Assembly: GCF_000013745.1 (NCBI RefSeq)
Contig: NC_007925.1
Coordinates: 5,394,001 to 5,458,000, forward strand
Origin: Rhodopseudomonas_A palustris_F
GTDB taxonomy: Bacteria; Pseudomonadota; Alphaproteobacteria; Rhizobiales; Xanthobacteraceae
Length of the DNA stretch: 64,000 nucleotides
Direction of reading: 5' to 3'
This document shows, one piece after another, positions 8,134-16,751 of the stretch (its first letter is position 1; each line of letters opens with the position of its first letter). The translations under genes were made by a program, and so were the position numbers. A model generated the notes under the pieces. It searched no databases. It was not told the origin of the DNA and saw nothing but the letters and a program-made list of their open reading frames with translations.

Positions 8134-8807
8134 AGATCAGTGCGCGCGGCAGTCGTGCGCGCACTGCTTCCATCCACGGTTTCGTCAGCAGTCTGTTGGG
8201 CCTTTGTTGGCTGATCTTTGGCAGCGGCACCGCGCAGGCGCATCCGCATGTCTGGATCACCGCGCATAGCGATCTGGTCTATGCCGCCGACGGCACCGTC
8301 ACCGGGGTGCGCCACGCCTGGAGCTTCGACGACATGTTCTCGACCTATGCGCTGCAGGGGATCGAGACCAAGACCAAGGACGTCTACACCCGCGAAGACC
8401 TCGCGCCCTTGGCGCAGACCAACGTCGAATCGCTGAAGGAATTCGGCTTCTTCACCTTCGCCAAGGCCGACGGCCGGAAGCAGAGATTTCTCGCGCCGGT
8501 CGATTACTATCTGGTCTTCGACAACAACGTGCTGACGCTGCACTTCACGCTGCCGCTGAAGGTTCCGGTGAAGAGCAAGGAACTGGCGGTGGAAGTGTTC
8601 GACCCGACGTATTTCATCGATTTCAGTTTCGAACAGAAGGATCCGGTCAAACTGGTCGGTGCGCCGACCGGTTGCGCCCTGAGCTTTCAGCGCCCCAATG
8701 ACGGCACCGCCGACGCCACCCGTCTCGGAGAACAGAACTTCATGAATGGCGACAATTCGAATTACGGCGCGATGTTCGCCAACAAAATCATCGTCAGTTG
8801 CCCGTAA
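8100..8807 (+). CDS. DUF1007 family periplasmic protein
   Basis: A signal peptide (FVSSLLGLCWLIFGSGTAQA) is followed directly by mature HPHVWITAHSDL, the hallmark of DUF1007 proteins, which are exported and commonly encoded beside NicO-type nickel/cobalt transporters, as here. The mature part is about 190 residues. The gene ends in TAATG, overlapping the transporter start. The start is uncertain: ATG 8100 gives 235 residues but lies in a repeat and adds about 26 residues before the signal peptide. No nearer ATG or GTG is in frame, so a rare start or a repeat-disrupted 5' end are both possible. A role in delivering metal to the transporter is inferred from context. Confidence 0.85.
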   Translation: MVDLSQRAGRGEISARGSRARTASIHGFVSSLLGLCWLIFGSGTAQAHPHVWITAHSDLVYAADGTVTGVRHAWSFDDMFSTYALQGIETKTKDVYTREDLAPLAQTNVESLKEFGFFTFAKADGRKQRFLAPVDYYLVFDNNVLTLHFTLPLKVPVKSKELAVEVFDPTYFIDFSFEQKDPVKLVGAPTGCALSFQRPNDGTADATRLGEQNFMNGDNSNYGAMFANKIIVSCP

Positions 8808-9979
8808 TGCCCCGCTCCCGGATCGCCGCCGTCGCGCGGACCTTGCTGATCTGCGCCGCCGTGCTGACGCTGGCGCCGCTGCTCGACGCCGCGCTGAGCC
8901 ATGCGCTGGCGCAAAATCCGTTCGGCGGGCCGCGCCCGCCCGCAGCGCCGCAGGTCGGCGGCGTGGTCGGCTGGCTGTTGGAGCAGCAGTCGCTGTTCTA
9001 CCGCCAGATGTCGGCGACGATCCGGGCGGCGAAATCCGACGGCAGCGCGGTGTGGACGCTGCTTTCGATCTCGTTCGCCTACGGCATCTTCCATGCCGCC
9101 GGCCCCGGCCACGGCAAGGCGGTGATCTCGTCCTATCTGGTCGCCAACGAGGAGACCGCGCGGCGCGGCATCGTGCTGTCGTTCGTCTCGGCGCTGTTGC
9201 AGGCGCTGGTCGCGGTTCTGGTCGTCGGGATCTGCGCCTGGCTGCTCAACGCCACCGCCAAGACGATGTGCGGCGCCGAACGCGTGATCGAGATTGTGAG
9301 CTATGCGCTGATCGCGGCGTTCGGCGCGCGGCTGGTGTGGAGCAAGGGCGGCGGCTTCTTTCGCGCGCTCTCGGCCGCGCGGCAGCGGCCGGCGGACGCC
9401 TTCGCCCTCGCCCCCGCCGCGGCGCAACACCACGATCATCACCAACCTCACGCCGAGCCTCATGACGCAGCGCACCCGCACGCTCATCAGGGGCATCCCG
9501 AGGTTGCGCATTCGCACGACCACGACCATCTCCCTCGCCATGACGATCATCATCACCACGACCATGGCGGCGCGGCCCACGTCCATGACGGGCACTGCGG
9601 CCACGCGCATGGTCCGGAACCGGCAGACCTTGCCGGACCCGGCGGCTGGCGGCGCGGCTTCGGCGCGATTCTCGCGGTCGGGTTGCGGCCGTGTTCCGGC
9701 GCCATCCTGGTGCTGGTGTTCGCACTTGCACAGGGCATGTTCTGGGCCGGCGTCGCCGCTACCTTTGCGATGGGCGTCGGCACCGCCATTACGGTTGCAA
9801 CCATTGCCACCCTGGCGGTTTCAGCCAAGGGGCTGGCGCGGCGGCTGGCGGCCGGCCGCGAAGCCGGCGGTGCATTGATCATGCGTGGTGTAGAATTCAG
9901 CGCAGCCGGACTGGTGCTGCTTTTCGGCCTCGGGCTGTTACTGGGCTATATGGCCGCAGAGCGGGTGACCTGCCTATGA
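8807..9979 (+). CDS. NicO/RcnA-type nickel-cobalt transporter with a His-rich loop
   Basis: The 390-residue membrane protein starts with an N-terminal hydrophobic segment. It has the NicO pattern of conserved GIFHAAGPGHGKAVISSY and, near the C-terminus, GLRPCSGAILVLVFAL. Between the two membrane halves (about residues 210-275) lies a loop with dozens of His and Asp residues (HSHDHDHLPRHDDHHHHDH), expected to bind metal. Family members export or import Ni2+/Co2+ at the inner membrane. ATG 8807 overlaps the DUF1007 stop (TAATG), implying coupled translation; an upstream TTG at 8798 is less likely. Its own stop overlaps a possible early start of hemH (ATGA at 9976-9979). Substrate and direction are not proven by sequence. 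Confidence 0.93.
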   Translation: MPRSRIAAVARTLLICAAVLTLAPLLDAALSHALAQNPFGGPRPPAAPQVGGVVGWLLEQQSLFYRQMSATIRAAKSDGSAVWTLLSISFAYGIFHAAGPGHGKAVISSYLVANEETARRGIVLSFVSALLQALVAVLVVGICAWLLNATAKTMCGAERVIEIVSYALIAAFGARLVWSKGGGFFRALSAARQRPADAFALAPAAAQHHDHHQPHAEPHDAAHPHAHQGHPEVAHSHDHDHLPRHDDHHHHDHGGAAHVHDGHCGHAHGPEPADLAGPGGWRRGFGAILAVGLRPCSGAILVLVFALAQGMFWAGVAATFAMGVGTAITVATIATLAVSAKGLARRLAAGREAGGALIMRGVEFSAAGLVLLFGLGLLLGYMAAERVTCL

Positions 9980-10050
9980 GCAAGGCTCGATTTCGGCGAA
10001 TGTTGCCTTATCTTGACAACATTATGCCAACGCGCGAAGCCAACCGCCTC

Positions 10051-11088
10051 ATGACAGTCATTGTTCCCATTCACGGCCCTGAGGCCGTTGCCGATCAGGC
10101 GCCGGAACGGGTGGGCGTGCTGTTGGTCAATCTCGGCACGCCGGACAGCGCCGACACCAAGGGGGTGCGTGACTATCTGCGCGAGTTCCTGTCGGATCCG
10201 CGCGTCATCGAGAACCAGGGCATCGTCTGGAAGCTGGCGCTGAACGGATTGATCCTGCGTACCCGCCCGGCGCGCAAGGCGCGCGATTACCAAAAGATCT
10301 GGAACAACGAAGCCAACGAATCGCCGCTGAAGACCATCACAAGGGCGCAGGCCGACAAACTCGCCGCGACGCTGACCGCGCACGACCACATCGTGGTCGA
10401 TTGGGCGATGCGCTACGGCAATCCGTCGATGCGCTCGCGGATCGACGCACTGGTCGCGCAAGGCTGCAACCGGCTGCTGGTGGTGCCGCTGTATCCGCAA
10501 TATTCCGCGGCGACCTCGGCCACGGTCTGCGACCAGGCGTTCCGGGTGCTCAGCGAGATGCGCGCGCAGCCGACGCTGCGGGTGACGCCGCCGTATTATC
10601 GCGACGCCGCCTATATCGACGCGCTGGCCAATTCGATCAGCAGCCATCTGGCGACGCTGCCGTTCGAGCCCGAACGTATCGTCGCCTCGTTCCACGGCAT
10701 GCCGCAGGCCTACATCAACAAGGGCGACCCCTACCAGTCGCATTGCATCGCCACGGTGGATGCGTTGCGCGAGCGCATGGGCCTCGACGAGAAGCGTCTG
10801 ATGCTGACCTTCCAGTCGCGGTTCGGCTTCGATCAGTGGCTGCAGCCCTACACCGACAAGACCATCGAACAACTCGGCAAGGACGGCGTCCGCCGGCTCG
10901 CCGTGGTGATGCCGGGCTTCGCCTCGGACTGCCTGGAAACGCTGGAAGAAATCGCGCAGGAAAACGCCGAGATCTTCATGCACAATGGCGGCGAAAAGTT
11001 CGCCGCGGTGCCCTGCCTCAACGACAGCGACGACGGCATCGCGGTGATCCGTCAACTGGTGCTGCGCGAGCTCGAGGGCTGGCTGTAG
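10051..11088 (+). CDS. hemH: Ferrochelatase
   Basis: This enzyme inserts Fe2+ into protoporphyrin IX, the last step of haem synthesis. From ATG 10051 the protein is 345 residues, the usual length for this lineage. Family blocks are VGVLLVNLGTPDS at the start, VVPLYPQYSAATSATV, the metal-site His in ASFHGMPQAYINKGDPY, and TFQSRFGFDQWLQPYT with PGFASDCLETLEEI near the C-terminus. Two earlier in-frame ATGs exist: 9976, overlapping the transporter stop (ATGA), and 10024. They would add 25 or 9 residues not seen in the family, though the 9976 overlap makes coupled translation with the metal transporter possible. Confidence 0.96.
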   Translation: MTVIVPIHGPEAVADQAPERVGVLLVNLGTPDSADTKGVRDYLREFLSDPRVIENQGIVWKLALNGLILRTRPARKARDYQKIWNNEANESPLKTITRAQADKLAATLTAHDHIVVDWAMRYGNPSMRSRIDALVAQGCNRLLVVPLYPQYSAATSATVCDQAFRVLSEMRAQPTLRVTPPYYRDAAYIDALANSISSHLATLPFEPERIVASFHGMPQAYINKGDPYQSHCIATVDALRERMGLDEKRLMLTFQSRFGFDQWLQPYTDKTIEQLGKDGVRRLAVVMPGFASDCLETLEEIAQENAEIFMHNGGEKFAAVPCLNDSDDGIAVIRQLVLRELEGWL

Positions 11089-11146
11089 GGCGGGTTTCCG
11101 CTGCGGCTCCGCGCGAAAGAGAAGATCTTTCTGCGAGCACTGACTT

Positions 11147-11176
11147 CACCTCTCCCCGCGTGCGGGGCGAGGGAGG
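11147..11176. repeat. Partial family D element
   Basis: CACCTCTCCCCGCGTGCGGGGCGAGGG is a single C-rich/G-rich arm pair between hemH and the stomatin gene. The rest of that gap shows nothing recognisable. Confidence 0.6.
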
Positions 11177-11336
11177 TTCGCCGCACCACTTCGATTCAAT
11201 CGCTTTTTGCGTGAGACTGTTCGACAATCGTCGTCCTGTTGCAGTCGAACCTTAAATCCGGGGTCGGCGACCACTCGGCATTCGCGGCTGCCGATCCGGC
11301 TCCGCCGCATTCCCTGTCCGCCGCGAGGAGACACCC

Positions 11337-12347
11337 ATGATGACGTTCAGCGGCTTCGACGTGTTTTCGATCGCACTGGTCGTGCTGGTCATTCTCACTT
11401 TGTTCGCCGGGGTCAAGACCGTGCCGCAGGGCTTTGCCTGGACCGTCGAGCGGTTCGGCAAGTTCACCCGGACGCTGTCGCCGGGGCTCAACCTGATCAT
11501 TCCGTTCTTCGACCGGGTCGGCCGCAAGGTGAATATGATGGAGCAGGTGATCGCGATCCCCGAGCAGGAGGTGATCACCAAGGACAACGCCACCGTCACG
11601 GTGGACGGCGTCGCGTTCTATCAGGTGTTCGACGCAGCCAAGGCGAGCTACGAGGTCTCCGACCTCAACCAGGCGATCATCGTCTTGACCATGACCAACA
11701 TCCGCTCGGTGATGGGCGCGATGGATCTTGACCAGGTGCTGTCGCATCGCGACGAGATCAACGAGCGGCTGCTGCGCGTGGTCGACGCCGCGGTGTCGCC
11801 GTGGGGCCTCAAGGTCAACCGCATCGAGATCAAGGACATCGTGCCGCCGGCCGATCTGGTCGAGGCGATGGGCCGGCAGATGAAGGCCGAACGGGTCAAG
11901 CGCGCGGATATTTTGCAAGCCGAGGGCCAACGGCAGTCGGAAATTCTTCGTGCCGAAGGGGCAAAGCAAGGCCAGATCCTGCAGGCCGAAGGCCGCCGCG
12001 AAGCCGCGTTCCGCGACGCCGAAGCCCGCGAGCGCTCCGCCGAGGCCGAGGCCAAAGCAACCCAGATGGTCTCCGAAGCCATTGCCAAGGGCGACGTCGC
12101 GGCGTTGAACTACTTCATCGCCGACAAGTACATCAAGGCGTTCGGGCAGTTGGCGGATTCACCGAATCAGAAGATCATCATGTTGCCGATCGAAGCGATG
12201 AGTATACTCGGATCGCTGGCCGGCATCGGCGAGATCGCCAAGGCGACGTTCGGCGAAGGCAGCGCAGCGGCGCAGGCCGCGGCGCGCCGCGGTTCGGTGC
12301 CGCCGAGCGGCACGGCGGGGAGCGGCCCGGCGGCGCCGCCGCGCTGA
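11337..12347 (+). CDS. SPFH/band 7 (stomatin-like, QmcA-type) membrane protein
   Basis: The 336-residue protein has one N-terminal membrane helix (FSIALVVLVILTLFAGVKTV) and an SPFH domain from VPQGFAWTVERFGKFTRTLSPGL onward, with the stomatin blocks DNATVTVDGVAFYQV and MTNIRSVMGAMDLDQ. A long Ala/Glu/Arg/Gln-rich coiled-coil follows (about residues 180-245) and then a Pro/Gly/Ser tail. GAGGAG seven bases before ATG 11337 supports the start. Members form large membrane-bound rings that organise membrane microdomains and bind proteases. The NfeD partner follows 76 bases later, the usual pairing. Confidence 0.94.
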   Translation: MMTFSGFDVFSIALVVLVILTLFAGVKTVPQGFAWTVERFGKFTRTLSPGLNLIIPFFDRVGRKVNMMEQVIAIPEQEVITKDNATVTVDGVAFYQVFDAAKASYEVSDLNQAIIVLTMTNIRSVMGAMDLDQVLSHRDEINERLLRVVDAAVSPWGLKVNRIEIKDIVPPADLVEAMGRQMKAERVKRADILQAEGQRQSEILRAEGAKQGQILQAEGRREAAFRDAEARERSAEAEAKATQMVSEAIAKGDVAALNYFIADKYIKAFGQLADSPNQKIIMLPIEAMSILGSLAGIGEIAKATFGEGSAAAQAAARRGSVPPSGTAGSGPAAPPR

Positions 12348-12423
12348 GGTGACGAAACCGCCGGAGACGGCTGTGAGCGTGAGTCGTGTGTGAGAGCGTG
12401 ATGACGGGTCGTGGGGGCTGGGA

Positions 12424-12867
12424 ATGACGGGTTTGTTGGTGTCGCTGGGCAGCTGGAATTGGCTGATCGTCGGCTTCGTGCTGATGGGGCTCGAGCTCAT
12501 GGCGCCCGGAGTGTTTCTGTTCTGGCTCGGGCTCGCGGCGTTGTTGGTCGGCGGGCTGTCGTTCGTCACCGAGCCGTCCTGGCAGGCGCAGATCCTGGCC
12601 TTTGCGCTGTTTTCGATCTCCGCGGTGCCGTTGTGGCGGCGCTTCGCGCGGCCGCGACCCGGCGAAGGCAGCAATCCGTTTCTCAACAAGCGCGCCGAAG
12701 CGCTGGTCGGCCGGGTGTTGACGCTGGAGAAGCCGATCGTCGACGGCGCCGGCACGCTGCGGATCGACGACACCGTGTGGCGGGTGTCCGGCCCCGACGC
12801 GCCGGCCGGCAGCAAGGTGAAGATCGTCGAGGCCGACGGCGCCAGCCTGACCGTGGCGGGAGCTTAA
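12424..12867 (+). CDS. NfeD-like membrane protein
   Basis: The 147-residue protein has two hydrophobic segments in the first half (NWLIVGFVLMGLELMAPGVFLFWLGLAALLVGGLSF, QILAFALFSISAVPLW) and a C-terminal OB-fold (GRVLTLEKPIVDGAGTLRIDDTVWRVSG), the short NfeD (YbbK/QmcB-like) layout without a ClpP-like protease domain. It follows the stomatin homologue on the same strand and probably forms a membrane complex with it. ATG 12424 is preceded by a G-rich ribosome site. Confidence 0.92.
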   Translation: MTGLLVSLGSWNWLIVGFVLMGLELMAPGVFLFWLGLAALLVGGLSFVTEPSWQAQILAFALFSISAVPLWRRFARPRPGEGSNPFLNKRAEALVGRVLTLEKPIVDGAGTLRIDDTVWRVSGPDAPAGSKVKIVEADGASLTVAGA

Positions 12868-12910
12868 CGCGGCGCGTCGTTCGAGCCCGGCGATGAAATT
12901 CACCGCAACC

Positions 12911-13045
12911 GTGCCCCGGACGCAGCGCACCACGCCGCGCTTGCGGCGGGGTGCGCTGCAGAGCCGGGACCGTTACGAGACACGGCACTCGTAACGGTCC
13001 CGGCTCGCGGAGCAGCGTAAGAACGCTGCTCGCGTCCGGGACACA
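12911..13045. repeat. Family A palindromic repeat, copy 2
   Basis: The element has GTGCCCCGGACGC and GCGTCCGGGACAC ends with the inner pair GCCGGGACCGTTACGA / TCGTAACGGTCCCGGC. It fills the space between convergent nfeD and the secreted-protein gene. Confidence 0.92.
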
Positions 13046-13101
13046 GGCCTCTTTTCCGGTCGTTTCTTCGTGAGCGGATTCAAATAGACCAGCGGAAAAC
13101 C

Positions 13102-13503
13102 CTACGGCCTCGCCACCACGCTCCATGACCGCACCACGGCTTCGCTGATCTCGCCGGCGGCTTCGGCGCAGGCCAGTTCGCCGACTTTGATCGAGACTTG
13201 TTTGCCGATCAGCCCCTTGAGCTGCGCCGCCTGGGCCTCGGTGGTGGTCACCAGCTGGAAGGTCTGCGGGCCGGTCTCCAGATTGCACAGCCCGCCGGGC
13301 GCCGGCAGCCGGCGCGGCTCGCTGGCCACCTGGAACGTGGCGACGCGCTTGCCCTTGGCGCGGCTGCGCATGGCATTGAGCTGGCCGGTCAGCACGTCGC
13401 CGCTCCTGAGCGCCTTTTGTGCCACCGCCTCGCTCGCCGCCCCGGCGACGAACGCCGTCGCCATGGCCAGCATCAGCCATCGTCTCACACGGGATCCGGT
13501 CAT
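13102..13503 (-). CDS. Small secreted protein of unknown function
   Basis: From ATG 13503 the product is 133 residues with a clear Sec signal peptide (RRWLMLAMATAFVAGAASEAVA) and a mature domain of about 100 residues that includes one Cys in GLCNLETGP and one in GELACAEAAG, possibly forming a disulphide. A TTG at 13527 would only lengthen the signal region. I recognise no family. It follows recR on the same strand with about 20 bases between, so it may be read through from the recR operon. It is probably periplasmic. Confidence 0.75.
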   Translation of the reverse strand: MTGSRVRRWLMLAMATAFVAGAASEAVAQKALRSGDVLTGQLNAMRSRAKGKRVATFQVASEPRRLPAPGGLCNLETGPQTFQLVTTTEAQAAQLKGLIGKQVSIKVGELACAEAAGEISEAVVRSWSVVARP

Positions 13504-13523
13504 TGGTGATCTTTCGTTGGGTG

Positions 13524-14129
13524 TCAAAACAAGGTTCGCTGCCGCATCGCCGCCGACAGCGTGCCTTCGTCGAGATAATCCAGTTCGCCGCCGACCGGCA
13601 CGCCGTGCGCGAGGCGCGTGACCTTGACGCCCGCCTCCATCAACAGGTCGGTGATGTAATGCGCGGTGGTCTGGCCATCGACGGTGGCATTCAGCGCCAG
13701 CACGATTTCGCTGACTTGCGGATCGTGCGCGCGGGCCACCAGCGCGTCGATCGACAGATCATCGGGGCCGACGCCGTCGAGCGGCGACAGCGTGGCGCCG
13801 AGCACGTGATAGCGGCCGCTCGCGGCGTGCGCGCGCTCCAGCGCCCACAGATCGGCGACGTCGGCCACCACCACGATGATCGACGGATCGCGCCTGGGGT
13901 CGGTGCACACCGTGCAGGGATTTTGCGTGTCGATATTGCCGCAGACCTTGCAGACCTGGATCCGTTCGATCGCCACCTGCAGCGCCGAAGCGAGCGGCGC
14001 CATCAGCGCCTCGCGCTTCTTGATCAGGTGCAATGCTGCGCGCCGCGCCGAGCGCGGCCCGAGCCCCGGCAACTTCGCCAGCAACTGAATCAGGCGTTCG
14101 ATCTCAGGGCCGGCAACCGCAGCGGCCAT
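13524..14129 (-). CDS. recR: Recombination mediator RecR
   Basis: The 201-residue protein acts with RecF and RecO to load RecA on gapped DNA. It shows the N-terminal helix-hairpin-helix (LPGLGPRSARRAALHL), the four-Cys zinc finger CKVCGNIDTQNPCTVC (about residues 59-74) and the Toprim domain (SIIVVVADVADLWALE, ALNATVDGQTTAHYI). Length and order are typical. It lies two bases after ybaB, in the conserved dnaX-ybaB-recR order. Confidence 0.97.
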   Translation of the reverse strand: MAAAVAGPEIERLIQLLAKLPGLGPRSARRAALHLIKKREALMAPLASALQVAIERIQVCKVCGNIDTQNPCTVCTDPRRDPSIIVVVADVADLWALERAHAASGRYHVLGATLSPLDGVGPDDLSIDALVARAHDPQVSEIVLALNATVDGQTTAHYITDLLMEAGVKVTRLAHGVPVGGELDYLDEGTLSAAMRQRTLF

Positions 14130-14131
14130 GC

Positions 14132-14449
14132 TTACAGGCCGAGCCCCGGCGGCAGCGACAGTCCGCCGGTCAGCGCCTGCATCTTTTCCTGCATCGCGCT
14201 TTCCGCCTTGCGGTGCGCATCGGCGAGCGCGGTGACCAACAGATCCTCCAGCACCCCGGCCTCGTCGGCGTTGATCAGCGAGGGGTCGATCTTGATGGTC
14301 TTGACCTCCATCTTGGCGGTCATCCGCACGCTGACCAGCCCGCCGCCGGAAATGCCCTCGACCTCGATATGCTCGAGCTCTTCCTGCATCGCCTTCATCT
14401 TGGACTGGAGCTGCGCCGCCTGCTTCATCATGCCGAGAAAATCAGCCAT
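14132..14449 (-). CDS. YbaB/EbfC family nucleoid-associated protein
   Basis: The 105-residue protein starts ADFLGMMKQAAQLQSKM and has the family core GGLVSVRMTAKMEVKTIKIDPSLI. YbaB proteins are small DNA-binding dimers with a tweezer-like fold. The gene sits between dnaX and recR, its near-universal position, 26 bases after dnaX and 2 bases before recR, so all three are one operon. Confidence 0.95.
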   Translation of the reverse strand: MADFLGMMKQAAQLQSKMKAMQEELEHIEVEGISGGGLVSVRMTAKMEVKTIKIDPSLINADEAGVLEDLLVTALADAHRKAESAMQEKMQALTGGLSLPPGLGL

Positions 14450-14475
14450 GATCCGTTCCTTCCACTGCAGAGTTG

Positions 14476-16332
14476 TTACTGGTCGTCGTTGTCGAGAGTC
14501 TCCGGCGAATCTTCGCCGGTGGCATCGGCTTCCGGCGCATCGGCGTCCGGCGTTTCGGGCGCGAGCCGGCGCACCTCCAGGACCTTGGCCCCGGGAAACC
14601 GCGCCAGCACCTCCTGCACGCGCGGATCGGCCTCCGCGGCGCGTTCGCGTTCGCTCTGCTGCGCCAGCGCCTGCGAGCGCAGCGTCGGCTGCCCCTCTTC
14701 ATTGGAGACGATCACGGTCCAGCGCCGGCCGGTCCATTGCTCCAATTTGCGCGACAGATCGTTGATCAGCGTGCGCGCGGCGCTACGCTCCATCGCGAGC
14801 TCAAGCCGGCCGTCTTCGATCCGCACCAGCCGCACGTCGGCTTCCAAAGCGACGCGGGTCATCACGTCGCGCTTCTCGGCGGCGAGCGCCACCAGTTCGG
14901 GGAAGCTGTTGATGGTCAGCACCGGCGCCGCCGCAGCAGCCGGCTGCGACGCGCTGAGCTGCGGACGCAGCGAGGCTTCGGCGCCGCCGCGCGGCGCCGA
15001 CGACATCCGCGCCGACGCCATCGCGCTCGCCGGCGAGCCCGATGATGAATTCGATGATGATGAGGCCGAGGCGCCGTTGCGGGCCGCGGCGGAGGCCGCC
15101 GACGCCGATGCTGGTCCGCCGTCCTGCAACATCTTGATGGCTTCGTCGGGGGTCGGCAGATCCGCCACATAGGCGATCCGCACCAGCACCATTTCGGCGG
15201 CCGCCGCCGGGCGGGTGGCGCCCTGCACTTCGGTGATGCCCTTCAACAGCATCTGCCACATCCGCGACAGCACCCGCATCGACAGCTTCGCGGCAAACTC
15301 GCGGGCGCGCAGCCGCTCGGTCTCGCCGAACGCGACGTTCTCCGCGGTCGCCGGCACGATCTTCACGCGGGTGACGAAATTGACGAATTCGGCGAGGTCG
15401 CTCAACACCACCACCGGGTCGGCGCCGACGTCGTATTGTTCGCGGAATTCGCCGAACGCGCTGGCGATGTCGCCGCCCGCCAGATGCGCGAACAGGTCGA
15501 TCACCCGGGTGCGATCGGCCAGCCCCAGCATCTGCCGCACCGCGTCGGCGCGCACCGTGCCGGCGGCATGGGCGATCGCCTGATCGAACAGCGACAGCGA
15601 ATCGCGCACCGAGCCTTCGGCGGCGCGGGCGATGATGCCGAGCGCCTCCGGCTCGACCTCGACGTTCTCTTTGCCGGCGATATTGGCAAGATGCGCCATC
15701 AACACGTCGGCCTCGACGCGGCGCAGGTCGAAGCGCTGGCAGCGCGACAGCACCGTCACCGGCACCTTGCGGATTTCGGTGGTGGCGAACACGAATTTGG
15801 CGTGCTCCGGCGGCTCCTCCAGCGTCTTCAGGAAGGCGTTGAACGCCTTGTCCGACAGCATGTGGACTTCGTCGATGATGTAGACCTTGTAGCGCGCGCT
15901 GGTCGGCGAATAGCGCACGCCGTCGGTGATCTGGCGGACGTCCTCGATGCCGGTATGCGAGGCCGCGTCCATCTCCAGCACGTCGATGTGCCGGCTTTCC
16001 ATGATCGCCTGGCAATGCACGCCGGGCACCGGCATGTGGATGGTCGGCGCGGTCACCGAGCCGTCCGGCATTTCGTAATTCAGCGCGCGGGCGAGGATGC
16101 GCGCGGTGGTGGTCTTGCCGACGCCGCGCACCCCGGTGAGAATCCAGGCCTGCGGAATCCGCCCGGTCTCGAACGCATTCGACAGCGTGCGCACCATGGC
16201 GTCCTGGCCGATCAGATCCTCGAAATTGTTCGGGCGATATTTGCGCGCCAGCACGCGATACGGCGTGCCGGCCGAGGGCGCGGCGCTGACGGGATCGCTC
16301 GGGGGAATGACGGGAGGGCCAGCGTCGGTCAT
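14476..16332 (-). CDS. dnaX: DNA polymerase III subunit gamma/tau
   Basis: The 618-residue clamp-loader ATPase begins with the DnaX core (LARKYRPNNFEDLIGQD), Walker A GVRGVGKTTTARIL, Walker B VYIIDEVHML, SRC motif LSRCQRFDLRRV and sensor 2 EGSVRDSLSL. A low-complexity Ala/Ser linker (about residues 400-450) separates this from the tau-type C-terminal domain, which binds polymerase and helicase. The zinc module usual between Walker A and B, which normally has four Cys, keeps only one (GVHCQAIMESRH). The 4.5S RNA gene lies 176 bases upstream on the same strand, an arrangement common in this order. Confidence 0.97.
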   Translation of the reverse strand: MTDAGPPVIPPSDPVSAAPSAGTPYRVLARKYRPNNFEDLIGQDAMVRTLSNAFETGRIPQAWILTGVRGVGKTTTARILARALNYEMPDGSVTAPTIHMPVPGVHCQAIMESRHIDVLEMDAASHTGIEDVRQITDGVRYSPTSARYKVYIIDEVHMLSDKAFNAFLKTLEEPPEHAKFVFATTEIRKVPVTVLSRCQRFDLRRVEADVLMAHLANIAGKENVEVEPEALGIIARAAEGSVRDSLSLFDQAIAHAAGTVRADAVRQMLGLADRTRVIDLFAHLAGGDIASAFGEFREQYDVGADPVVVLSDLAEFVNFVTRVKIVPATAENVAFGETERLRAREFAAKLSMRVLSRMWQMLLKGITEVQGATRPAAAAEMVLVRIAYVADLPTPDEAIKMLQDGGPASASAASAAARNGASASSSSNSSSGSPASAMASARMSSAPRGGAEASLRPQLSASQPAAAAAPVLTINSFPELVALAAEKRDVMTRVALEADVRLVRIEDGRLELAMERSAARTLINDLSRKLEQWTGRRWTVIVSNEEGQPTLRSQALAQQSERERAAEADPRVQEVLARFPGAKVLEVRRLAPETPDADAPEADATGEDSPETLDNDDQ

Positions 16333-16508
16333 CGATCGATCCGCAAGTGGTTGTCTCTCGGCGCCGGATTGCGGAAATGCACGGACGGTTTCAGGCGATC
16401 ACCGCCGGGCTGGAGCCCGGGGCGCGATCCGGCTCGAATGATGAAAGCGTCCACCTTCGATCGATCGGAGCGCTGAATTCGCTCGCAAAAACAAGCAGAA
16501 AACAAGTA

Positions 16509-16605
16509 GGAGACTGACGAGCGACCCGATCCGGACCTCGTTAGGGCTGCTTCCTTCCGGACCTGACCCGGTTGGCGAGTGGCTCGTCCACCGCCAATCT
16601 CCCGG
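16509..16605 (-). ncRNA. ffs: Signal recognition particle RNA (4.5S, small bacterial type)
   Basis: The minus strand carries GGTCAGGTCCGGAAGGAAGC, the universally conserved SRP domain IV loop where Ffh binds. The flanks pair into a long hairpin: 5' GGAGATTGGCGGTGGACGAGC with 3' GCTCGTCAGTCTCC. Total length near 97 nt fits the 4.5S class without an Alu domain. T-rich stretches follow at 16485-16505. The exact ends are estimated from pairing. It is placed upstream of dnaX. Confidence 0.93.
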
Positions 16606-16751
16606 GGCATAAATGGCGCCAAATGCGCCGAAATGCAAGCGTGGCGACGCCGCCATTCGGTGTGTTAAAGCGGGCGCGAAATGCGCCGTCGTTCGAGCGC
16701 TGTTCGAGCGCCGAACAGCGCGGCCGACGCCCCACCTTGGTCGGAACCCCG

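Noticed and set aside
6533..8260. 575-codon minus frame opposite the M3 peptidase
   Set aside because: Antisense shadow: it is His/Arg/Gly-rich with no domain and lies over a gene with clear HEFGH motif.
9691..9975. Long 5' extension of the ferrochelatase frame
   Set aside because: It overlaps the NicO gene in another frame and lies well upstream of the family N-terminus.
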